A program made the translations under genes and the position numbers. From Aeoliella straminimaris (GTDB taxonomy: Bacteria > Planctomycetota > Planctomycetia > Pirellulales > Lacipirellulaceae), in the NCBI RefSeq assembly GCF_024054565.1, contig NZ_JAMXLR010000055.1:301535-365534 (forward strand): a stretch of 64,000 nucleotides of DNA, given 5' to 3'. Shown here piece by piece: positions 25,642-34,690 of this stretch. A model generated the notes under the pieces. That model searched no databases and was not told where the DNA came from. It was given only the letters and a program-made list of their open reading frames with translations. Position 1 is the first letter of the stretch; each line of letters starts with the position of its first letter.

Positions 25642-27363
25642 ATGTTATTGGATCGATCAATACTGATTGGATGGCTGTTTGCTCTGGCTACTACGGCGAC
25701 TCCTACGATGGCTGCACAGCACGTACTCGAAGGAACCATCGAGGCATCCTGCCCGGACGACACGCCCCTGCGCGTGTGGGCCATGCCGGTGGTTACCACC
25801 GAGTCGGGGCACCTCGTTCCGCCGACGAAAGCCGAGATTCTGGCAGCCGCCTCGAGTGGTGATGTCGGCACTCGGTCAACCTCGCGCAAGTTCTCGCTCG
25901 CGGTCGATGGCCAGGGACCTTACTGCGTGTTCGCGTTTGCCGATCTCAACGACAACGGCTGCTGGGATCCGGCCACGCCCGAGCCTTTTGGGTGGTTCGC
26001 CACCGAGGCGGCGGGCAGCTACGCCCCCGTGAAGGCGAGCGATCGCTCGAGCGTCGCTTTGAACTTCAGCTTGAAGGCACCACGGCCGATACCCACCGAG
26101 TCGCAAGCGATCGAAGGTGGTAGCGTCACCCAGATCAAGGGCTATACGGTTTTGCAGCTCACCGGCGATGCGCAACAGCGGGGCTTCGCCCACGGCAAGT
26201 TAATGGCGGACCCGATTGTCGACTTCTTCCGGTTCTACATCCTGGAAGACAAGATGCAGTCGGCCCGTGGTTATGAAGCGAGCTTCGCCAAGTTCCTGCA
26301 CAGCAACTTCAGCTACCCACCCGAGTTCGTCACTGAGTGCGAAGCGGTTATCGAAGGGATGAAGGCCTCCGGCGCCGACCTTCAGGTGCCGGAGTTGGGC
26401 CGCGAGTTCTCGCTGACCGATCTATACGCCATTAACGCCTACATCGAAACACGGGCGATGCGCACCAGTTGCACGCAGTTCGCCGCCTGGGGAGAACGCA
26501 CCGCCGGCACCGATGTCGACGGCGGCATGATCACCGGCCGCAACATGGACGGCGAGATCGACCTCCGCCGAGTGACGGTGAGCCACTTCCTGTTGATGGC
26601 CGTCGACCCGACGGAGCCCGGACAGAAGCGATACGTCTCGATGATGTGGCCCGGCTTCGTGGCGACGATTTCCGGCATCAACGAAGATGGCTTCTACACC
26701 ATGGAAAACGCCGGCCTGACCGGGCCGGGCCCAGTGGTCGACCAGATGGTGCCTTTCTCCTGGGCCATGCGCGAGTCGCTCGCCAAGCTAGGCGGCGACG
26801 CCACGCCCGAGTCGGTTCAGTCGCTGGTCGACAGCTTCGACAACTCGGCCGGCGGATCGTGCGGGCCGGGCTGCATCACGCTGTTCGCCGTACCGTACAA
26901 GGGGCAAGAAACGCCGGCCTTCATTCTGGAGGGCGACCGCTTTGGTGACCAGATCCGCCGCGCTGAACAGGCCGAACCCTACGTTCCCCAGGCCCTGGTG
27001 GCCAGCAACCATCACCGCGCCTACGGCGTGAATGCCAGCAGGCCAGGGCAGGTGTTTGATAAGACACCCAGTTTCTCGTCGCTGTGGCGTTACGAAGCAG
27101 GCATGAACAAGCTGGATGCCTGGTACCGCGTGGGACGCGCTATCGGCACCGACGAAATGCAGCAGCTTCTGCAGACCGTCGCCCATGGCACCACCGAGTA
27201 CGCCATCATTACCCGGCCCAATCAGCGGGAGGTCGACGTGGCGGTTGCTTCGATGAAGTCCGAACCGTGGGACGCTCCGTACCGCGGTTGGACCACCTTC
27301 GCATTCGACGAACTGTTCGCCGCTCCACGTGTCGCCTCCGATAGCCCAGCGACCGGGCAGTAG
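25642..27363 (+). CDS. Secreted C45-type autoproteolytic acyltransferase/hydrolase
   Basis: 573 residues. Signal peptide ends near 24 (TTATPTMAA). An N-terminal beta domain (25-150) precedes the C45 (isopenicillin-N acyltransferase-like, Ntn hydrolase) region. The probable autocatalytic nucleophile is Cys277 in RTSCTQFAAWG, where self-cleavage would expose an N-terminal Cys; GGMITGRNMDGEID and GVNASRP fit the family core. Such enzymes hydrolyse or transfer acyl groups on amides. The gene follows the CocE-like hydrolase by 7 bp, so both are probably made from one mRNA and act on related acyl compounds outside the cell. Confidence 0.8.
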   Translation: MLLDRSILIGWLFALATTATPTMAAQHVLEGTIEASCPDDTPLRVWAMPVVTTESGHLVPPTKAEILAAASSGDVGTRSTSRKFSLAVDGQGPYCVFAFADLNDNGCWDPATPEPFGWFATEAAGSYAPVKASDRSSVALNFSLKAPRPIPTESQAIEGGSVTQIKGYTVLQLTGDAQQRGFAHGKLMADPIVDFFRFYILEDKMQSARGYEASFAKFLHSNFSYPPEFVTECEAVIEGMKASGADLQVPELGREFSLTDLYAINAYIETRAMRTSCTQFAAWGERTAGTDVDGGMITGRNMDGEIDLRRVTVSHFLLMAVDPTEPGQKRYVSMMWPGFVATISGINEDGFYTMENAGLTGPGPVVDQMVPFSWAMRESLAKLGGDATPESVQSLVDSFDNSAGGSCGPGCITLFAVPYKGQETPAFILEGDRFGDQIRRAEQAEPYVPQALVASNHHRAYGVNASRPGQVFDKTPSFSSLWRYEAGMNKLDAWYRVGRAIGTDEMQQLLQTVAHGTTEYAIITRPNQREVDVAVASMKSEPWDAPYRGWTTFAFDELFAAPRVASDSPATGQ

Positions 27364-27376
27364 CGGAACGCCGTCC

Positions 27377-29104
27377 TTACTTGGCGGCGAACTCCTCCAC
27401 GTCCAGTTCCACCTTTAACTTCGCACTCTCGGCATCGGGAGCCACGTTCGTCGTAGCGCCGGGCCGGGCGTAGAAGAAGGTGGTGGGGGCGTAGTTGATC
27501 TTGGTGGCCGCCCAGTGCCAGAGTTCCATATCGAACTGCAGCGACCGCTCGAACGGTATCGCGTCGAGACTGCGGTAGCGACTGTTTACCGAGAAGCCAC
27601 CCTTCAGGTTGCCGCCCCCTTCGGGCTGGGCGTGGAACGGGGCCGCAAACGACTCGGGGCGGCACCAGGCGTAGCCATAGTAGTCTTCGGTGCCGGTGCC
27701 GAAGTGCGACGGAAAGTCCTCGCCATCGACGTAGATCTTCTCATCGCCCTCGCCCCACCAACGAGCGGCGCCGTTGAACAACGTTAGCGTATCGCCCGCG
27801 TACACTCCCTGGCCCTCGACCGTCACGTAGTTCTTGTCGCTGGCGCCATCAGGCAGGTCCATGCTGTCGCTACCACCGGTCACTTCCTCGGTGTACTGCC
27901 GCCAGGTCGAATGGAAGTGCAGCGAGCGGTCGTCCCACTTCCAGGGGCTATGGGACACTTCGGCCATGGCCACCATAATCGGTTCGTCGGCAAGGTTCAC
28001 CAGCGAGATCTCGCAATCCTTGGCAAACGGCATCACCCACTCGCAGGACATCACGCCATCTTCCGAATAGGCGGTGTACCAACTTTGATACGGCTGGGGC
28101 TTGTAACCTACGCCAAAGAAATCGCCGACAGGTACCCACACACTCTTCTCGCCATCGAACTGCATCTTGATCACAGTCGAACGAAGCGCCTGCGGCGACG
28201 TCTCGGGAGCGAGTTTTACGCGGATCCGCCGCACAGCGCCGGCCGATTCCACCGCAGCAAGCGACATCGACTCACCGGCCTTCAATTCGCCGCTCGATTC
28301 TGTCTTTTCCCACTCCGATCCAGCCTCCCGCCCGCCGGCGGTCAGCTCCTCCTGGGTCGACTTCAAGGTCTCTTGAGCCGCTTTCAACCCGTCCATCGAA
28401 AATGTTTCGACCTTCGTACCGGGCTCGTAGGTGCGGTAGTTGATTTGGTAGTAGAGCGCTTCGCCCGTCTTGCCACCTTCGTCCAGAAACACGTCGGTTT
28501 GGTACGTCACCTTGCAGTGCTTGGCGTAGGGGATGGGCAGGTACAGGTTGTGGCCTCGACGGCGATAGTCGGTCTGCGGAGAGACTCCTTGCGACAACGG
28601 ACCCTCGGTGAGCACTCCGCCGTCAATCACATCGGCCACCGGACCTTCGATGGCAGGCTCCGGGTTGCCATCCAGATAAACTCGCAATGTTCCGTTTGAA
28701 AACTCCTCGCCCTTCGGTCCATGCCAGGTGCCCCAGAAGCGGACAATGGCCCCAGGTCCTTTCGTATCCATCAACACGAATTCCTTCCCGTCCTCGGTCT
28801 CGTCGATGCGAACGAATTGGCTGCGGTCCCAGTTGGCGTACCAACTCTCTTGGTCTTCTGCCGACGTTGCCCGGCGGTCGTAGCTCGAGAACTGCTTACA
28901 GGTGTAAGCCGGCGAAGGAAATTGGCACAACTGCGAACGGTCGGTCATCTCCTCCAGCAAACTGGTGAGGGAAACAACGTCTTCCGCCTTGGCGACGGAG
29001 ACAACAAGCATGCCAACCACGAACAGGCACGCTGCCAGGGTTGGGCAGAGCAGCCGACGAGGTCGAGCTAGGGTTACATCACAAACAAGAACACGGCTGG
29101 CCAT
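27377..29104 (-). CDS. GH172-family protein (formerly DUF2961), secreted
   Basis: 575 residues from ATG 29104; an in-frame extension to 29275 adds a non-conserved, low-quality N-terminus. Signal peptide contains TLAACLFVVGMLVVSVAKA. Family segments: QFSSYDRRATSAEDQESWYA, GPGAIVRFWGTWHGP, GTLRVYLDG, VYAGDTLTLFNGAARWWGEG and GTGTEDYYGYAW near the C-terminus, where catalytic Glu lies in characterised GH172 members (difructose anhydride synthase, D-arabinofuranosidases). The true substrate is unknown. It is divergent from a XylR-type regulator with a palindrome in the shared upstream region. Confidence 0.88.
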   Translation of the reverse strand: MASRVLVCDVTLARPRRLLCPTLAACLFVVGMLVVSVAKAEDVVSLTSLLEEMTDRSQLCQFPSPAYTCKQFSSYDRRATSAEDQESWYANWDRSQFVRIDETEDGKEFVLMDTKGPGAIVRFWGTWHGPKGEEFSNGTLRVYLDGNPEPAIEGPVADVIDGGVLTEGPLSQGVSPQTDYRRRGHNLYLPIPYAKHCKVTYQTDVFLDEGGKTGEALYYQINYRTYEPGTKVETFSMDGLKAAQETLKSTQEELTAGGREAGSEWEKTESSGELKAGESMSLAAVESAGAVRRIRVKLAPETSPQALRSTVIKMQFDGEKSVWVPVGDFFGVGYKPQPYQSWYTAYSEDGVMSCEWVMPFAKDCEISLVNLADEPIMVAMAEVSHSPWKWDDRSLHFHSTWRQYTEEVTGGSDSMDLPDGASDKNYVTVEGQGVYAGDTLTLFNGAARWWGEGDEKIYVDGEDFPSHFGTGTEDYYGYAWCRPESFAAPFHAQPEGGGNLKGGFSVNSRYRSLDAIPFERSLQFDMELWHWAATKINYAPTTFFYARPGATTNVAPDAESAKLKVELDVEEFAAK

Positions 29105-29336
29105 GGCAAGATTCCAAACGGGGGAATGATACGAGTGAAGATGCGAGGAAAGCACTGCAGATCCCACGCTGAACGGTGAGACTAACACCCTAGCCGTACG
29201 CCCCGCGGCCGTCCCAGACAGAGAAGCGCAAAATCGGGTTGAATTTCGTTGGCGGCGTGGCCCATCGGGCGACATAGGACTCGATCAACGCTAACTGCCC
29301 TCAGTCTCGCATCCCCAAGGCAGGGGGCGCAGGCAG

Positions 29337-29369
29337 GCATGCGCGAAATGCGAACGTTTTTGCGCATGC
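29337..29369. promoter_or_regulatory. Palindromic operator candidate between GH172 and XylR-type genes
   Basis: GCATGCGC (29337-29344) and GCGCATGC (29362-29369) are perfect inverted half-sites. Symmetry extends to AAA and TTT tracts inside, around a 17-bp centre. It lies 233 bp from the GH172 start and just upstream of the regulator's putative -35 box, a natural place for autoregulation and for sugar-dependent control by the adjacent regulator. Confidence 0.45.
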
Positions 29370-29383
29370 ACCCTGCTGAACGC

Positions 29384-29412
29384 GAGACATCCTGTTTTTG
29401 TCGGTGTATACT
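29384..29412 (+). promoter_or_regulatory. Candidate sigma-70-like promoter of the XylR-type gene
   Basis: GAGACA (29384-29389) and TATACT (29407-29412) are 17 bp apart, matching 4/6 and 5/6 of the consensus. Transcription would start near 29419, giving a leader of about 54 bp before ATG 29473. The palindrome at 29337-29369 ends 14 bp upstream of the -35 box. Confidence 0.5.
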
Positions 29413-29472
29413 CAGCCCCCGCAGGCGTGAGTGCTTCCCGTCCGATTCTCACCTCCCCCTCTGAGGGTCCCC

Positions 29473-30708
29473 ATGAGCCAGTTCCCACCTTCTCAGACTT
29501 CGGAACTTCCTTTGACCGACGGCCCCGCGCGTCGAATCGCCGTACTGGTTGAGTTCGACGACACCTGGGGACGGAACGTGGTGGAAGCGATCGCCCGGTA
29601 CTCGCACGACGCGGGTTGGCAACTGCTGCTTGCGCCCCGCGACGCCGAACGGCGGCTTCGTATTCCCGAGGGCTGGGAAGGAGATGGAGCGATCGTGATG
29701 ATCCGCGACGAGTCGCTGATCGATCACATTCGCAACCGGCAGATCCCCGCGGTCGACCTGGGGTCGATGTTTCCGGAGATCGATTGGCTGGGCCGCGTAA
29801 TGACCAACGACTGCGCTCGGGCCAAGATGGCCTTGGATCACTTCCGCACGCGCCAGCTACAACACTTTGCCTGCTACGCTCCCGTGATGGGACGTTACCC
29901 CCAGCAACGCTCGGCAGAGTTCCGCAACATGGTGAACGAAGCTGGGTTCGAGTGCCACGCGTTCAACACCGAGCAATCCGGTACGTCGATCGTCGATCGC
30001 GAAAGCCTGGCACAATGGCTGCGAGATCTTCCCCGCCCGGTGGGCATTTTTGCCTCGGATCCTTATCCGGCCCGCCAACTGGCGGAAATCTGCGCCCACA
30101 GTGGCTTTGACGTGCCAGGAGAGATCGCCATTCTTTCGGGCGACGAAGATGAGCTGCTGTGCGGAATCATGTCTCCTCAGATTTCGAGCATTGAGCTGGC
30201 CAGTCATCGCATCGGCTTCGAAGCGGCTCGAATGTTGGATCACATCATTCGCACCGGCGAGGTCCCGCAACAGCCCGTCATGATCGACCCGCTGCGCGTC
30301 TGCTCGCGGCGTTCGACCGATTACCTGGCGATTGGCGACCCCGACCTGAAGAACGTGGTGCGATTGATCTGGGAACATGCCGCCGACGGCGTTCAGGTGT
30401 CGGATCTGGTTCGTGCTGCCGCCATGTCGCGGCGGAAGATGGAGCAACGGTTTCGCGAAGTACTGGGGCGAACACCAGCCGAGGAAATCCGTCGCGTCAA
30501 ATTGGAACAAGCTCGTCAGATGATGGTGACCACCTCGATGAGCGTGGCGGCCATCGCGCTGTCGTGCGGTTTCTCGAGCGGCCCCTACCTGGCCCACGCC
30601 TTCCGCAAGCAGTACGGCATTACGCCCAGCGAACTGCGGGTCGGTCGCGAGACGCTGCAACAACCAGCGATGCCGCGTCTGACGGCAGTTTCAGCCCGCC
30701 TGAATTAG
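29473..30708 (+). CDS. XylR-type AraC-family transcriptional regulator
   Basis: 411 residues from ATG 29473, preferred because GAGGG lies six bases upstream. The N-terminal two thirds is a LacI-type periplasmic-binding-protein fold (RRIAVLVEFDDTWGRNVVEAIARY at the start; PVGIFASDPYPARQLAEICAHSGFDVPGEI later). The last 105 residues are an AraC double helix-turn-helix with ADGVQVSDLVRAAAMSRRKM and VAAIALSCGFSSGPYLAHAFRK. E. coli XylR shares this layout and binds xylose. The sensed ligand here is unknown; the divergent GH172 gene suggests a pentose or other monosaccharide. Confidence 0.88.
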   Translation: MSQFPPSQTSELPLTDGPARRIAVLVEFDDTWGRNVVEAIARYSHDAGWQLLLAPRDAERRLRIPEGWEGDGAIVMIRDESLIDHIRNRQIPAVDLGSMFPEIDWLGRVMTNDCARAKMALDHFRTRQLQHFACYAPVMGRYPQQRSAEFRNMVNEAGFECHAFNTEQSGTSIVDRESLAQWLRDLPRPVGIFASDPYPARQLAEICAHSGFDVPGEIAILSGDEDELLCGIMSPQISSIELASHRIGFEAARMLDHIIRTGEVPQQPVMIDPLRVCSRRSTDYLAIGDPDLKNVVRLIWEHAADGVQVSDLVRAAAMSRRKMEQRFREVLGRTPAEEIRRVKLEQARQMMVTTSMSVAAIALSCGFSSGPYLAHAFRKQYGITPSELRVGRETLQQPAMPRLTAVSARLN

Positions 30709-31123
30709 CACAGCCCCCCACCTGAAGCATTGCCGCTGATACTTCCACTCCTGCAGAGGACATAGCCGCGAGGCAAAAGGAATTGCCCAGCGAAGCTGGG
30801 GGTTGCCCAGTCACGGTTGAATAGATCGCGGCAACTCGGTGTGCCGAGGTGTCCATGACAGCCGGCCAGGCTCTCCAGTGCCCCCAACCGCGACACTCCA
30901 GCAGCCGAGCATCTGCCGGCTAGTCGAGTGCGCAATTTCACCTGATTATTGCGTCACCCACTATGAGCCCAAAGCTAGTCCAGCAAGTACTTTAGGTAAC
31001 TAAGACGCCGCTGCACTCGAGCACGACGCAATACTCCGCTGCCCGCATTTCACCCGCCATCATTTTTCCGAAGGATGCCTCATCGTGTTCCAGACACGCA
31101 CAGATCAATCCAGACCAAGCGCG
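30709..31123. other. Intergenic region without a supportable gene
   Basis: 415 bp after the XylR-type gene. It holds two small perfect hairpins, CCCAGC-GAA-GCTGGG (30786-30800) and CTCGG-TGTG-CCGAG (30835-30848), which may end the regulator transcript, though no T tract follows. The right part must contain the promoter of the DUF1611 gene; no clear boxes were found. An in-frame GTG at 31085 could extend that gene by 13 residues. Confidence 0.4.
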
Positions 31124-32224
31124 ATGTCCACCAGAACAGACGCTGGAGTCGGCTCTCAATCAGAACCTGCGCGTGTCGACCTGCTTGGCTACAAGAATAT
31201 CGTGATTCTCACCGATGGCGCCTCTCGTTCCAGTTCGGCGAAGACCGCGACCGGTCTGCTCCGCTACCGGCAGCAAGACATCGCTGCAGTGCTGGACCGC
31301 AGCGAGAAGGGCACCACCACCGGGCAGCTATTTGGAGTTGGGGGCGATATTCCCGTCGTCGGTTCGGTGGCCGAAGCGCCTGACGCCGACGCATTGTTCA
31401 TCGGCATTGCGCCCGCCGGAGGCAAGTTGCCCGAAGCGTGGAAGCCGATCATGCTCGAGGCGATCTCGAGCGGCGTCGACATCGTTTCGGGTCTGCACGA
31501 CTTTCTTGTGAACGATGGCCAACTGGTGGCCGCAGCCAGTCAGCATGAAGCCAAGCTGATCGACGTTCGCCGCAACCGCGAGCACACCGTGGCTGGCCAC
31601 GCCACATTCCCGGCCAACAATCTTCGCATCCACACCGTGGGACACGATTGCAGCGTCGGCAAGATGGTGGTGTCGTTAGAGCTGGCCAACGAGCTACAGC
31701 AACGCGGCGCCAACGCCAGGTTCCTGGCCACCGGGCAAACCGGCATCATGATCGGCGGCGATGGCGTGCCCGTGGACTGCGTGGTGGCCGACTTCGTCAG
31801 CGGCGCCGTCGAACAACTGCTGCTGCGAAACACGGATGCCGAAATCATGCTCATCGAAGGGCAGGGCAGCCTGTCGCACCCTAGCTTCTCGGGCGTGACC
31901 CTGGGCTTGCTGCACGGCTGTGCCCCCCAAGGATTGGTGCTTTGCTACGAGGCCGGCCGCACCGCGGTGAAGGAGCTGGCGCATGTCCCGCTGAAGCCAC
32001 TGGACGAGCTGGTGCGGCTTTATGAAACCGTCGGAAGCCTGCGTTACCCCTGCCGTGTGATCGGTGTGGCCATAAACGGCCGCAAACTGGACGATGCGGC
32101 CCTGGACGAGGAGGTCGGCAGAGTGCAGGATGAACTCGGATTGCCAGCCTGCGATGTCTACCGACATGGCGCCGGTGTGCTGGCCGATGCTGTGGAAAAA
32201 TTTAGAGCCGAGGTAATTGGATGA
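31124..32224 (+). CDS. dgcN: DUF1611 protein, D-glutamate N-acetyltransferase (DgcN)-like
   Basis: 366 residues from ATG 31124. The N-terminal domain (20-155) has a Rossmann-like start (YKNIVILTDG), and the C-terminal domain carries a P-loop variant GHDCSVGKM near residue 182 and LIEGQGSLSHPSFSG. This is the DUF1611 family. Members beside an enolase-family racemase were characterised as DgcN, which acetylates D-glutamate so that DgcA can racemise it. The next gene is such a racemase and overlaps by four bases (ATGA), so the same pathway is likely. The symbol is by family and context only. Confidence 0.78.
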   Translation: MSTRTDAGVGSQSEPARVDLLGYKNIVILTDGASRSSSAKTATGLLRYRQQDIAAVLDRSEKGTTTGQLFGVGGDIPVVGSVAEAPDADALFIGIAPAGGKLPEAWKPIMLEAISSGVDIVSGLHDFLVNDGQLVAAASQHEAKLIDVRRNREHTVAGHATFPANNLRIHTVGHDCSVGKMVVSLELANELQQRGANARFLATGQTGIMIGGDGVPVDCVVADFVSGAVEQLLLRNTDAEIMLIEGQGSLSHPSFSGVTLGLLHGCAPQGLVLCYEAGRTAVKELAHVPLKPLDELVRLYETVGSLRYPCRVIGVAINGRKLDDAALDEEVGRVQDELGLPACDVYRHGAGVLADAVEKFRAEVIG

Positions 32225-33240
32225 AGGTCTCGTTGCACGAGCGTACCGCACCGCTGAAGAAACCCTTTACGATCTCCCGTGGCACGATAACCGAACAGCC
32301 CGTGCTGATCGTCGAGATGGAGCACAATGGCAAACGGGGTTTTGGCGAGACCACAGCCAACGACTACTATGGCCACACGCTGGAATCGATCAGTGCATCG
32401 ATCAACAAGGTCCTCCCGACGATTGAGCAGTTGGACGTTGTCCGAGGCGACGAGGTGTACAACGCGGTCGTCGCGGAACTGGCCAACGACATGTTCGCCC
32501 TGTCGGCCCTCGACATTGCGTGCCAGGACCTGGCAGGCCGCCTGGCGGGAAAGACCTGCTTCGAAAACTGGGGCCTCGAGTGGACGGGCATGCCCGAGTC
32601 GAGTCTGACCATCGGCATCGACGACACGGATGCCATGGTGGCCAATCTTAAAGAGAACCCCGGCTGGAACAACTACAAGGTGAAACTCGGCACGCCGCGC
32701 GACATCGAGATCATCGAAGCACTGCGGGGAGCGACCGACGCCAAGCTGCGGATCGATGCCAACTGCGCCTGGACCGCCGACGAAGCGATTGAAAAGTCCA
32801 AGCAACTGGCCGACCTGGGGGTGGAATTCATCGAGCAGCCCCTGCCGTTCGACGCCCCGCGCGCCGACTTCAAGAAGGTGTATGAAGGAAGCCACCTGCC
32901 GGTGCTGGCCGACGAAAGCTGCCGGGTGCCAGAGCATGTCGAACCGTGCGGCGAAGTATTTCACGGCATCAACGTCAAACTCTGCAAATGCGGTGGCCTG
33001 ACTCCCGCGGTGCTGATGCTGACCAAGGCCCGCGAAATGGGTCTTAAAACGATGGTCGGCTGCATGGTCGAAACATCCATCGGCATCTCGGCTGCCTCGC
33101 AACTGCTACCGCTGCTGGACTTTGCCGATCTGGACGGCGCGATCCTGCTGGGCAACGATCCCGCCACCGGCGTGGTGGTTGATCACGGCAAGGTTAACCT
33201 GGCCGATGGCCCGGGCACCGGTGCTCGGCTGAAGGACTAG
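32221..33240 (+). CDS. dgcA: Enolase-superfamily epimerase (dipeptide epimerase / DgcA-like)
   Basis: 339 residues. Catalytic Lys pair KVKLG (Lys153, Lys155), metal ligands Asp179 in IDANCAW, Glu205 in EFIEQPLP and Asp231 in LADES, and second-base Lys253 in NVKLCKCGG. This is the muconate-lactonising/dipeptide-epimerase branch. L-Ala-D/L-Glu epimerases look alike, but the translational overlap with a DUF1611 gene points to N-acetyl-D-glutamate racemase (DgcA), a step of D-amino-acid or peptidoglycan-fragment use. Cytoplasmic. Confidence 0.82.
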   Translation: MKVSLHERTAPLKKPFTISRGTITEQPVLIVEMEHNGKRGFGETTANDYYGHTLESISASINKVLPTIEQLDVVRGDEVYNAVVAELANDMFALSALDIACQDLAGRLAGKTCFENWGLEWTGMPESSLTIGIDDTDAMVANLKENPGWNNYKVKLGTPRDIEIIEALRGATDAKLRIDANCAWTADEAIEKSKQLADLGVEFIEQPLPFDAPRADFKKVYEGSHLPVLADESCRVPEHVEPCGEVFHGINVKLCKCGGLTPAVLMLTKAREMGLKTMVGCMVETSIGISAASQLLPLLDFADLDGAILLGNDPATGVVVDHGKVNLADGPGTGARLKD

Positions 33241-33332
33241 ATCGGGCAGCAAGTTGCAGTTGCGATGCTTTGCCCTCGGTTTGCGGCGAGCTTGTCGCGC
33301 TGCGGGCGTGTCTCGCAGGAGATAGCGACCGA

Positions 33333-34130
33333 TTACTCGAGTCGCAGCACTACCACATTGTCGAGCACCGACGTGGTAGCGCCTTTGCGCGTGTTGATCT
33401 TCAGCTCGCCTCCCAACTGCCATGCGCCGGCTGCGTCGAGCTCCGACTTGCGCCGAGGGTTAATCAACTTGCCGGTTTCGATCTGCTGGGCGGTTACCCG
33501 TTCGTGCGTTCCCTGCGGACTGCGCCCGGCGGGGTCGTGAACGACAAAGGTGGCTGGATAGTTTTCATCGGCCCCCAACAGTGTGACCCAATGCCCGCCG
33601 ACCCGACGAAAATTGTCGCCCTCTTGCTTGTACCACCCCACGTTCAGCAGCCCGATGGAGTTGGTGTCGAGTGTGCGGGCAATTTCCATTGCATTGGGAT
33701 GCCCTGGTTCGACGTTCACCGAATCTCCCTTCACCTTGCGCCAGCCGTAGTAATCGATTTGCTCGATCTTGTAACCACGCTCCTGTACGTAGCCGACCAA
33801 ACCACGAATCATGGCCTGCGGACCGGTGCCGCGGGTCTTGGCCGTGTTCATTCGCTCGGGCGAGCCGAGCGTGCGAGCGAGCTCCAGTTGCGAGGCTGGC
33901 AACAACTCGGGGTAACCTCGTCCCGCCAGCCAGGCCAGGGCGTTGCTGGCCGATACGGGGCCACAGTACTGCCCGCCACGGCCCGGCAAGCTCTGTTGCG
34001 ACTGCGGCAAATCGGGCGTGTTCCGCTCGCGCTCTTGCAGATCGCTGGGGGGCGCTGCCAACACGTTTACTGAAGTGGCAAGCGTCAGAAGCAAGACAAC
34101 CAGCGGCATACGAGCGATCGGCAGCGACAT
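33333..34130 (-). CDS. Secreted C39-like cysteine peptidase-fold protein
   Basis: 265 residues from ATG 34130, chosen because AAGGAG lies nearby upstream and a signal peptide follows (PLVVLLLTLATSVNVLAA). Cys56 in GGQYCGPVSASNALAWLA, His in GGHWVTLLGAD and Asp in FVVHDPAGRS give the papain-like Cys-His-Asp order of the C39-like family. Not linked to a bacteriocin exporter, so it is not a leader peptidase of that kind. Substrate unknown. Convergent with the DgcA-like gene. Confidence 0.72.
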   Translation of the reverse strand: MSLPIARMPLVVLLLTLATSVNVLAAPPSDLQERERNTPDLPQSQQSLPGRGGQYCGPVSASNALAWLAGRGYPELLPASQLELARTLGSPERMNTAKTRGTGPQAMIRGLVGYVQERGYKIEQIDYYGWRKVKGDSVNVEPGHPNAMEIARTLDTNSIGLLNVGWYKQEGDNFRRVGGHWVTLLGADENYPATFVVHDPAGRSPQGTHERVTAQQIETGKLINPRRKSELDAAGAWQLGGELKINTRKGATTSVLDNVVVLRLE

Positions 34131-34465
34131 GAAACGCACTCCTTGAAATCGAGGGCAGGGGCGAGGCATGCTTGCCTCGCCTGGGCGTAGAAGCGGTCCC
34201 GAAAAAGCCGCGAACAGGACCTTCGGGCAATCTCCTATAGGTAGGCGTCGGCAGTATAGCAGTTGCTGTGTCCCAGCCAAAAACGCATTTGGACCTTTCG
34301 CATAAAGTTTTTACTGGAGCGCACAGTGGCATCGAAATCGAGTCGCCCCCACCCTGAATCGCTGCCTCCATGCGGGATGCTCAGTCGCAGCCGGAGCGAA
34401 AGCGCTACCCTCGTGGCCTTCAGGAATCTGGTTGCAATCAGGCGACGTTTTGCTCTAATGAATGA
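34131..34465. other. Intergenic region, nothing recognised
   Basis: 335 bp upstream of the C39-like gene. No ORF with coding character, no clear promoter boxes and no repeat was identified. The segment ends where a dense set of hairpins begins at 34466. Confidence 0.35.
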
Positions 34466-34690
34466 GTGGCGATATGTACACCTCCTGAGTCATAAGAGCG
34501 TGTTCGGCAGGCCGCGTTGTGGCGAACTTCGGGGACGCCGTTAGTGGATGAGTAGGTAAGGGTGAACCCGCGAGATGTTTCCCCGACGGGTTCCGGCAGT
34601 CGGTGGCATCGTCCGACACGGAGTTCTCCCCACCTGCGGTGAACCGATGGGGGAAAACCCCCTGGCCCTTTACCCGACAATAAACCATAA
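34466..34690 (+). ncRNA. Densely structured non-coding segment, possible group II intron 5' relic or ncRNA
   Basis: Several hairpins lie within about 110 bp: GGGT-GA-ACCC (34560-34569), AACCCG (34565-34570) with CGGGTT (34587-34592), GTCGG (34599-34603) with CCGAC (34613-34617), CCCCA (34628-34632) with TGGGG (34648-34652) enclosing CGGT-GA-ACCG (34637-34646), and GGGGG-AAAA-CCCCC (34649-34662). The left edge reads GTGGCG, loosely like the GUGYG start of group II introns, but no domain V or reverse transcriptase is present. All frames here lack coding character. Strand is a guess. Confidence 0.35.

Noticed and set aside
31085..31123. GTG start extending the DUF1611 protein by 13 residues
   Set aside because: The extension is polar and not like the family N-terminus; ATG 31124 was preferred, though the point is not settled.
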